DNA of 5,308 nt. Source: CAYJIX01 sp964370375 (lineage in GTDB: Bacteria > Desulfobacterota > Desulfovibrionia > Desulfovibrionales > Desulfovibrionaceae). Location of the stretch: assembly GCA_964370375.1 (NCBI GenBank), contig CAYJIX010000101.1, forward strand, positions 1 through 5,308, written 5' to 3'. Within the stretch, counting starts at the first letter, position 1, and each line of letters begins with the position of its first letter. Below are positions 1 through 5,308 of the stretch, one piece after another. The position numbers and the translations under genes were made by a program. The notes under the pieces were generated by a model that saw only the letters and a list, made by a program, of their open reading frames with translations, was not told where the DNA came from and searched no databases.

Positions 1-1
1 G

Positions 2-3000
2 TTAAACAATGCCTTGCATAATATTGCATCCGTATCGGTCAACAATTCAGCCCTCACCTTAGGCGATACTGTCCACGGAACGGAAACGTTTTCCGGCAAC
101 ATTGGCGATGCTATGCTTACGGTTGTAAGTGGCACAGTTACTATCAATACCGATACAGCCTTTAACAATGCTGTGGATTTGCAGGGCAGCACAATAAGCG
201 TGAGCGCAGACAAGACCCTAACCTTTGGGAGCGGTGCCACGTTAACCATGGACGCCACAGCAAGCCTTGATCTGACCGACGCCAATGTAGAGGCAGCCAA
301 TGGTGTTTTAGGTACCGTTGATATTACAAATGCAGGCAACATGTTCACCCCTTCTGCTGACCTTGGAGGTGATATTACAAGCACAGCTGATAGCACCTTA
401 ACCATCACAGGCTTTAGCGGTGATATGAGCGCGAGCGACTATCGCGCCCTTAGGACAGAGGTGCAAACTGACTTGGGGGGCCTATTGGGCACCATCAATT
501 TTGACGGCTTCAATGTGATAACCACGAACCTGACAGACGTTTTTTCAGACATCAACACCCCAACCCAAACCCTTATGGCAGGCACCTTAAGCCATCAGGG
601 CACCACTATCATTGCCGGTATTACAAAAAATACGTCAAGCGGCCTTACCAATTCGGTGGTGGAAGAAGGCGCAACCCTTACCCTAACAGGGGGGGAAGTC
701 GGCGCTGTACACCCCTTACTTGATGAAGGTTCCTTGACCAGTTCCGGCACCTTAAACCTTGGCACTGGTACGTTTAGTGGTAATTTAAATGTTACAAAAG
801 GCACAACCAACATTACAGGCTCGACCAGAGTTACAGGCGATACTGTTGCTACCGCCGGCACCCTTGTTGTCAACGCAGAGGGACAAAGCATAAAATTTGA
901 ATCAGCAGTACAAGCTGCCTCCATGATTGTGCAAAAAGGTGATGTGGACGTTTGGGGCACCTTTACAAATAACGGTGGTGTAACCCTTACCGGTGGCACC
1001 CTTGATATTTTGGGAGGTGTAGCAGGCACGGGCACGTACTCGTTACAAGGTGGCGAACTGCTGCTTGGCGGTACAGTTTCCCCTGACGCAGCGGATACGC
1101 TCGGGGCTATAACGGTTGAGAACGCAAACAGCACCCTTAAGGTACTGGGCGGTTCATGGACAGCAGGAGCGCTTACCGTGACAGAGGGTACTGTTGACAT
1201 TTCAGGCGGTTCGCTCACCTTAACCCAAAACCTTGATACCCAAGCAGGCTCGTTAAGCGTTACCAGCTCCGGCAAACTGCACCTTGACGGGAATAACCTT
1301 AGCGCCGATTTTGCCGACTTTGGCACTGTGGATTTTACCACAGGCGCGTTTAGCGAAGCCAGCACCATGACTGGCACCATTACAGGCACAAACGCTTCAA
1401 CCATTACCCTGACAAGCGCGATAACGGGCATGCTGTTTGATAATGAATACGACCTCTTGTTAGACACCTTGCAAACCTCGTTTTCAAGCACGTCTTTTGA
1501 AGGCACCATCAACCTTGTGGGCATTGACAGGCACAGCACCCTTGCGGATTTGTCTGATGCCACAGACGGCGCAACCAAGGTTGTGGGTGCAGGCACCTAT
1601 ACCAGTGTTACTGATTCTGTCATAGGCGGTATCGTTGCAGCAGATAGGGGCGGCACCATTGTGGATTCTGTCATCAATACAGACGGCTCCCTAACCCTTA
1701 CCGGCAATGGCCCTGTGGATTTAAGCGTTGGCTCTATTGATGTGGAAAAAGGCACCCTGTACCTTGGCTATGACGGTACAAACGCCACTGCCGGCGGCAA
1801 GGTTGACGGCAACCTCCTCGTTGGCAGTGTAGGTAATGCGGCTATTGTATATGCCGAAGGCACAGCCAATAGCATTACAGGTGATCTCGTTGTAAATACT
1901 GACGGCCTGATGTCTATCGACAATGACGACAAAAATGCCTCATTAACCGTTGAAGGAGTAAACGGCATCAAAGTAAGCGGCGGCCGATCTAACGGGGATA
2001 TTCAATTTCGCGTCTATGGTGGTAGCGTTTCTGCCACAAAGCTAAGCCTTGAATCAGGCGGCACTGCTCTCATAAATGGCGGCGAACTTACCCTCACCGG
2101 TGCTGACGGTGTGTCTGTAGATGCAGGAACCATGGAAGTTGGTGGTTCTTTAACAACGCAAAAAATAGACATCAGTAATGGTGGTCGCTTGGGTATTGCT
2201 AGCACAGCTACCATTACCATGAATGGTGCCCGTAGCCTTTCCATTGACGGCACAGGGTCAACATTCATACTTGGTACAAACCTTAGTGTGGCTACGTTTG
2301 GCATGGCCAATGGCGGCGCGCTCACCTTAATAGACAACGCCACCTTAACGGCGGAAAATAGCCTTGCCCTGACAGGCGGCAGCCTAAACCTTGGTCAAGG
2401 CACCTTGAATGTCAACGGGTTTAGCAATACGGCAAACGCCTTGGAGCTGACAGGCGGTACCCTAAAAAGCATGAGCGGCATAACAAGCAGCACGGCTGTC
2501 ACCTTAAACGGCGGCAACCTTGAACTTGCAGGCAGCTCTTGGACAGCTACAGCTGATGTGACGGTGACACAAGGCACCCTTAATGTGAGTTCAGGCGGTG
2601 TGGATGTGTCAAACGTCATCTTTACCGCAGGGGCCAACGCCACCTTGGCGTCAACAAACGGCACCGATTTAACCGTGGATCACGCCACCATTGGCATGGA
2701 GCAAGACGGCGTAACCGCTAGCTCTGCCACTGTGGCAGGCGCTGATGTGACAGGCCTTTTGGGTAAAGTTGTCATCAAAGGCTTTGATAACGTCTTCCTT
2801 GATTATGCCACTGAATACAGCAACCTTGTGGCAGCAGCCCAAATTGCCTATGGCACACAGGCAGAAATCATCCTTGAAGGCGTAGACAAGGATACCAGCA
2901 ACACCTCGTTAAAAGCTGTTGCCGATCAAAACGACACCAGCTTATCGCTAAACAGCGTTCAGGTTGACCCGGCTGACCCCACGTCCAACCAAGTTGGCGC

Positions 3001-5308
3001 AGGCAATAGGGCCACAGTTGGTGCCATCAACGGTGTGGATGGCAGCGGTGTTGCTGCCCAAAACCAGGGCGACCTTACCGTTACAGGTACTGCCGCTGAT
3101 GCCCCCGGGCAGATCGCCATGGGGCATATTATAACCACAGGTGCCGGCAATACGAACCTTGGCAATACAGAAAGTCAAAGCACCCATACAGGCGACGTTG
3201 ACAGCAGCGCAAGCACCGGCAACACAAGCATCACAAGGCTTGATGTGCTCGGCGATATCCTTAGCAGTGCAGGCACAACCGTTGTGACAGCGTCCAGCGC
3301 GAACACCTTAACCACCCACGCCACGGGCTTAACAGAAATCCGCGACGGCCTTACCACCATGGTACGAACCATGGTGAACGCCGGTGGCCTTATGGTACAC
3401 AGCGGCGGTATTTTGCAAACCGAAAACCTTGAAACAAGCGGCGGCATCGTTGCAAGCATTGGCGGTACTCACTTTGGCGGTATCATGGCAACCTTTGTCA
3501 ACTCTGTTGGCGACGTGTTCTCACACGATCCTGACTTTGTGGCAGGTGTCGGCATTGAAGGCGCGACCTTTGGCGTTTATGGCGATTTTGGCACAACACA
3601 AGTTGCTTCAACCTATGTTGCAGGCCGAAACAGCTATGTTGTCTTAGGCGATGTCAACACCACATGGGCAACAGACACCTTTGCCAATTCCAACCTTACG
3701 TGGGGGAATGGTGCGGATGACATTTCCGCCGCGCTCTTCATCAAAGCTCCGCAAACCTTAAGCACCGTTGGCAATGGCGCAGTCATTGTGGACGGCACCC
3801 TTGTGGGCGTACAACCTGCAAGCCCTGCAGGCACAGCCAGCTTTGCAGACAATTCCTTGTTTGTGGTGGATGCCGGCAGTGTTGGCACAACTGCGGCCTT
3901 AACGGCAACAAACGGTATCCTTACCGTTGATAACGGTGCCAAGCTTATGATTGCTGGCAGTGTTGATGGTGCTGTGACTGTGCTCACAGGCTTTGACGAT
4001 GCCGCCTCTGTGGTGGCAGACGGTGCCTGGGGCTATACTCGCTTGGATCCAAGCCTGTTTGACGAAAGCACAGTCCTGACCGATTCATTGGCCTATGAAG
4101 TGTCAAGCGTATCTTGGGACAACGGCACCTTTACCGCCAACGTGCGCCAAACCAAGGTTGAGGTTCCGTACTTAAACCAAGACCAAAACGCCTTCTTGAC
4201 CGAAGCAGCAAGCGCAAGCGGTCTTAACGCGCCATCACAGGCCTTTATTGATTATGCCACGTCCAGAACCGCAAGCGGCACAGCACAGGCAGATGCAGCA
4301 CAGCTGGTACAAGGCAGTGCAGAAGCTGCCGCAGTGGGCGCGGTTGCAGCGTCCAGTGCTGATGTGGCCTCCTCCATTGCTGGGGTTGTCACAGCCTACA
4401 ATACGGCCTCTGGCGTTGACAGGACAAAAGGCGGCGCGCACGTTATGCATAAGGACAGCAACGGGCAGGTCAGCGTGAACGGCGGGAGCGACATGCGTAC
4501 AGGCTTTGGCGTATGGGCAACGCCTGTGTACAAGTGGAGCGACGTTGACGGCATGCAGTCAGGCTCGTTTGAAAACGGCTACGAATCCGGCCTTGGCGGT
4601 GTGGCCCTTGGCCTTGATTACACCACAGAACAAAACCTGCGCTTTGGCCTTGCGGTCAGTGCAGGGGCAGGGTATGCCGATTCTGACGGTGATTTTTATA
4701 ACACCGACAATGATTTTGATTTCTGGGGTGTTACAGCCTATGGCGCGTTCCGCAAAAACAACGTTGGCCTAAGCTTTGACCTTGGCTATAGCGCGATTAA
4801 CAGCGAATTGTCGCAAGACACGTCAGCAGGCCTTAACCAAAACACGGCCGATGTGGATTCTGACGTTATCACCGCAGGTTTGCACGCTGAATACGTGTTC
4901 AAAACCAGCGTGGCGGACATTATCCCCCATGTGGGCGTGCGCTACATGCACGTGAGCACCGATGGTTATACCGTAAAAAGCGGCAACCAAACCCTGTTTG
5001 ATGTAGAGAGCGACAGCCAAAACATCTGGTCAATCCCTGTGGGCGTGACCGTAAGTAAAGACATCGCGCTCAAAAACGATTGGGCCTTCACGCCGCGCCT
5101 TGACCTTGGCGTGACCTTCCATGCCGGGGATTTGGACACCGAATCCACCGCACGGATGCCCGGGGTTTTGTCAACCTTTAGCTCTGATATGGAAATGAGG
5201 GACGAAGTGGCCTTTACCGGCGGCGTTGGCTTTGACCTTGGCAACGACACGGTGTCTTTTGGCTTAAACTACAACATCAATGCTTCCTCTAACGAGACGG
5301 GGCATATG
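2..5308 (+). CDS. Giant autotransporter (type Va secretion), partial at both ends
   Basis: One frame is open across the whole window (1,769 codons, no stop). Base 1 belongs to the preceding codon. No start is assigned, because in-frame ATGs such as the one at 107 lie inside solenoid sequence with no signal peptide after them. Residues 1-1395 are a repetitive Gly/Thr/Ser/Ala-rich passenger, about 1396-1480 an Ala-rich helical linker, and 1499-1769 an outer-membrane barrel. I saw no cysteine in the translation, and Lys/Arg are sparse relative to Asp/Glu; both are usual for passengers that cross the periplasm unfolded and form beta-solenoids. Known for the family: Sec export, Bam-assisted barrel insertion, surface display. 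The passenger's target is not recognisable: I saw no protease triad, RGD or lipase motif, so adhesion or surface coating is only a guess. The signal peptide and N-terminus lie upstream, and the last barrel strand and stop lie downstream. Confidence in the frame and the class is high; the function is unknown. Confidence 0.96.
377..763 (+). repeat. Passenger module, copy A (129 residues)
   Basis: Residues 126-254. The order of elements is: a Thr/Ser-rich strand ('STLTITGF'), an amphipathic and probably helical stretch around Tyr147 ('SASDYRALRTEVQTDL'), a strand 'GTINFDGF' (163-170), an 'MAGT' turn (192-195), 'LTLTG' (226-230), and 'LNLG' (251-254). The same elements recur in copy B in the same order with nearly the same spacing: Tyr to LTLTG is 79 residues here and 81 in B, and LTLTG to the LxLG element is 25 against 22. 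The copies are diverged at DNA level, so this is an old protein-level duplication. Copy A differs from B and C in lacking a clear tryptophan rung upstream, and it carries two poly-G tracts. The function of the module is unknown. Confidence 0.7.
689..695 (+). repeat. Run of seven G in the coding frame
   Basis: Seven consecutive G encode Thr-Gly-Gly-Glu just after the LTLTG element of copy A. A run of six G lies at 475-480 in the same module. Loss of one G would bring a TGA at 735-737 into frame, and gain of one G a TGA at 721-723, so either slip would cut the protein off before its barrel. Short poly-G runs of this kind can be slippage sites in surface-protein genes, but seven is at the low end, and the run may be only a glycine-codon coincidence. 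Confidence 0.5.
1145..1216 (+). repeat. Tryptophan rung pair upstream of module B
   Basis: Residues 382-405 contain 'GGSWTAGALTVTEGTVDIS', two solenoid rungs marked by Trp386. A close relative, 'GSSWTATADVTVTQGTLNV', occurs at residues 844-862 with one alignment gap. The Trp lies 97 residues before the key Tyr of module B and 92 before that of module C, so it probably belongs to a larger duplicated unit rather than being an independent repeat. Confidence 0.65.
1382..1768 (+). repeat. Passenger module, copy B (129 residues)
   Basis: Residues 461-589, the same length as copy A. A Thr-rich strand ('STITLTSAITG') is followed by the clearest helix-like stretch in the passenger, 'NEYDLLLDTLQTSF' (481-494, Tyr483), where leucines fall on one face. 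Then come the strand 'GTINLVGI' (501-508), a 'VGAGTY' turn (528-533) matching 'MAGT' of copy A and 'VGAGN' of copy C, 'LTLTG' (564-568) and 'LYLG' (586-589). An acidic helix is unusual within a beta-solenoid; the module may be a subdomain that protrudes from the fibre. This is inferred from residue pattern only. No ligand or catalytic motif was recognised. Confidence 0.7.
1769..2524 (+). other. Solenoid spacer between modules B and C
   Basis: Residues 590-841 are plain solenoid rungs such as 'GGSVSATKLSLESGG', 'GTMEVGGSL' and 'GGRLGIASTATI'. Near the end there is a short repeat: 'LALTGGSLNLGQGTLNV' at 2369 and 'LELTGGTLKSM' at 2447 begin with the same 11 bases (ctgacaggcgg), 78 bases (26 codons) apart, which is about the rung period. 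This spacer is longer than that between modules A and B: the distance from module to module is 456 residues here against 336 before. Several rungs have therefore been gained here or lost in the A-B interval. Confidence 0.55.
2525..2602 (+). repeat. Tryptophan rung pair upstream of module C
   Basis: Residues 842-867, with Trp847, resemble the rung pair around Trp386. The rungs before each Trp are also alike ('NSTLKVLGGSW' against 'GGNLELAGSSW'). The offset between the two Trp residues (461) equals the offset between the LT[LV]TG elements of modules B and C (461), which supports one duplication of a unit of about 1.38 kb covering both. Confidence 0.65.
2714..3163 (+). repeat. Passenger module, copy C (about 150 residues, most diverged)
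   Basis: Residues about 905-1054. It contains 'GLLGKVVIKGF' (918-928), a helix-like stretch 'TEYSNLVAAAQIAYG' (Tyr939), a strand 'AEIILEGV' (954-961), a 'VGAGN' turn ending near residue 1002, 'LTVTG' (1025-1029) and 'TNLG' (1051-1054). Two registers are possible. By spacing, Tyr939 and 'AEIILEGV' match the Tyr and 'GTINLxGI' of copies A and B (Tyr to LT[LV]TG is 86 residues, against 79 and 81). By sequence, 'GLLGKVVIKGF' matches 'GLLGTINFDGF' of copy A equally well. Copy C may thus have an internal partial duplication of the strand element. Homology to A and B is likely but less certain than A to B. Confidence 0.55.
3164..3739 (+). other. C-terminal solenoid region, Ser/Thr-rich then smooth rungs
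   Basis: Residues 1055-1246. The first part is rich in Ser, Thr and Asn ('THTGDVDSSASTGNTS'). From about 3380 the rungs become regular and glycine-marked ('NAGGLMVHSGGILQTENL', 'SGGIVASIGGTHFGG'). Then comes a more aromatic stretch with 'FGVYGDFGTTQVASTYV' near 3568-3618. Aromatic residues become more frequent toward the barrel, as is common in the stem part of passengers. No repeat module of the A/B/C type is seen here. Confidence 0.5.
3740..4162 (+). other. Passenger cap, autochaperone-like region
   Basis: Residues 1247-1387 include 'ALFIKAPQTLSTVGNG', 'VDGTL', 'ASFADNSLFVVDAG', 'GILTVDNGAKLMI' and a final 'VSSVSWDNGTFTANV'. Such segments, with 'NSL-hydrophobic-VVD' followed by 'LTV-x-x-GAKL-x-I', are in my recollection found just before the linker in large autotransporters of Desulfovibrionaceae. 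In the class generally this position holds the stable C-terminal part of the solenoid that folds first outside the cell and drives secretion. The role is inferred from position and pattern. Trp1350 and Trp1375 fall in this region. Confidence 0.55.
4187..4438 (+). other. Ala-rich helical linker before the barrel
   Basis: Residues about 1396-1479 change abruptly from beta-rich to Ala/Gln/Ser-rich sequence without the Gly-Gly turns of the passenger: 'NAFLTEAASASGLNA', 'ADAAQLVQGSAEAAAVGAV', then 'SSADVASSIAGVVTAYNTA'. This is the position and composition of the alpha-helical segment that spans the barrel pore in type Va autotransporters. A charged, Gly-rich stretch (residues 1480-1498) separates it from the first barrel strand and may lie at the periplasmic or pore end. 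No cleavage dyad was recognised. Confidence 0.7.
4496..5308 (+). other. Autotransporter beta-barrel domain, last strand missing
   Basis: Residues 1499-1769 (271 visible) fit the usual 260 to 290 residue, 12-stranded barrel. I count 11 amphipathic strands: for example 'TGFGVWATPVYKW' (strand 1), 'SGLGGVALGLDYT' (2), 'LRFGLAVSAGAGY' (3), 'FDFWGVTAYGAF' (4), 'IIPHVGVRYMHV' (7, starting at residue 1640), 'NIWSIPVGVTVS' (8) and 'TVSFGLNYNINAS' (11, residues 1750-1762). Strands alternate hydrophobic and small/polar residues and are joined by Asp/Asn/Ser-rich loops. The domain inserts in the outer membrane through the Bam complex and is needed to export the passenger. The twelfth strand, normally ending in an aromatic residue (Phe or Trp), is cut by the window edge after 'NETGHM'. 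Confidence 0.93.

Larger units (their letters stand above)
2..4186 (+). other. Passenger domain, beta-solenoid (N-terminus missing)
   Basis: Residues 1-1395 consist of short alternating polar/hydrophobic segments separated by Gly-Gly, Asn-Gly or Asp-Gly turns. Typical rungs are 'GTLDILGG' (residues 332-339), 'GGELTLTG' and 'GGSLNLGQGTLNV', and many start with the codons GGC ACC followed by leucine. This is the pattern of right-handed parallel beta-helices in autotransporter passengers. Rung spacing is irregular, roughly 18 to 28 residues. The solenoid is interrupted by three larger modules that contain likely helices (listed separately). The passenger shown is already more than 1,390 residues, so the full protein is well above average for the class. 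Whether the passenger is cleaved from the barrel after export cannot be told; no clear cleavage motif (such as the Asn-Asn site of SPATE proteases) is seen in the linker. Confidence 0.85.

Noticed and set aside
107..109. In-frame ATG near the left edge as a possible start codon
   Set aside because: Solenoid-like sequence continues on both sides, no signal peptide follows, and the frame is open to base 2. The true start must be upstream.
595..1596. Long antisense open frame (333 codons, minus strand) and shorter minus-strand frames at 1768-1971, 2014-2343, 2395-2664, 2948-3187, 3175-3459, 3634-3987, 4235-4450 and 4823-5250
   Set aside because: All lie opposite the autotransporter frame. Their Pro/Val/Ser/Thr-rich translations are the mirror of Gly-Thr-Leu-rich codons, with no domain, no visible ribosome binding site and no continuous gene layout.
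2340..2650. Recurring short DNA words (gccacctt, ggcaccctt, ctgacaggcgg) as a possible CRISPR or direct-repeat array
   Set aside because: They are in frame, irregularly spaced and imperfect, and are explained by recurrent Gly-Thr-Leu and Leu-Thr-Gly-Gly rungs of the passenger. There are no constant repeats with unique spacers.
3356..3375. Perfect hairpin: the 8-base palindrome accatggt occurs twice around a 4-base loop
   Set aside because: It encodes Thr-Met-Val-Arg-Thr-Met-Val-Asn in the middle of the passenger. There is no U-run after it and no gene boundary, so a terminator or operator is not credible; a chance result of a repeated dipeptide pattern is enough.
3384..4772. Plus-strand open frames of 76 to 88 codons at 3384-3647, 4248-4478 and 4506-4772
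   Set aside because: They are out-of-frame shadows of the continuous frame. Their products are Ala/Leu/Thr-rich without recognisable domains, and they overlap well-supported linker and barrel sequence.

Overview
The window lies entirely inside one very large plus-strand gene. Reading from base 2, there is no stop codon for 1,769 codons to the last base, and neither start nor stop is present. The protein is a classical (type Va) autotransporter: a long Gly/Thr/Ser/Ala-rich beta-solenoid passenger, an Ala-rich helical linker, and a C-terminal outer-membrane beta-barrel. The signal peptide and an unknown length of the N-terminal passenger lie upstream. The right edge cuts the barrel just before its last strand, so probably only 10 to 15 residues are missing there. 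All other open frames, on both strands, are shadows of this gene.

Layout. Bases 2 to about 4186 are passenger, made of short rungs of the type 'GTL-x-hydrophobic-x-GG'. Embedded in it are three diverged copies of a 129 to 150 residue module (377-763, 1382-1768, about 2714-3163). Each contains an amphipathic, probably helical stretch, a short 'GTINLxGI'-like strand, and a downstream LT[LV]TG ... LG pair at nearly constant spacing. Bases 3740-4162 look like the C-terminal cap of the passenger (autochaperone-like). Bases 4187-4438 are the helical linker that should thread the barrel pore, and 4496-5308 are the barrel with 11 recognisable strands.

Organism. The barrel and the segments before it resemble, from memory, the large autotransporters of Desulfovibrio, Bilophila and related Desulfovibrionaceae, which are anaerobic and often gut-associated. 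Base composition is near 50% G+C by eye, with frequent CTT and TTA leucine codons. This makes a Gram-negative host certain in practice, but the family-level placement is only an inference.

The gene is expected to encode a protein that is exported through the inner membrane, inserts its own barrel with the Bam machinery, and displays the passenger on the cell surface. No RNA gene, promoter, terminator, mobile element, CRISPR array or second gene can be supported. The points most worth a second look are the three-copy passenger module and two poly-G tracts inside the first copy.
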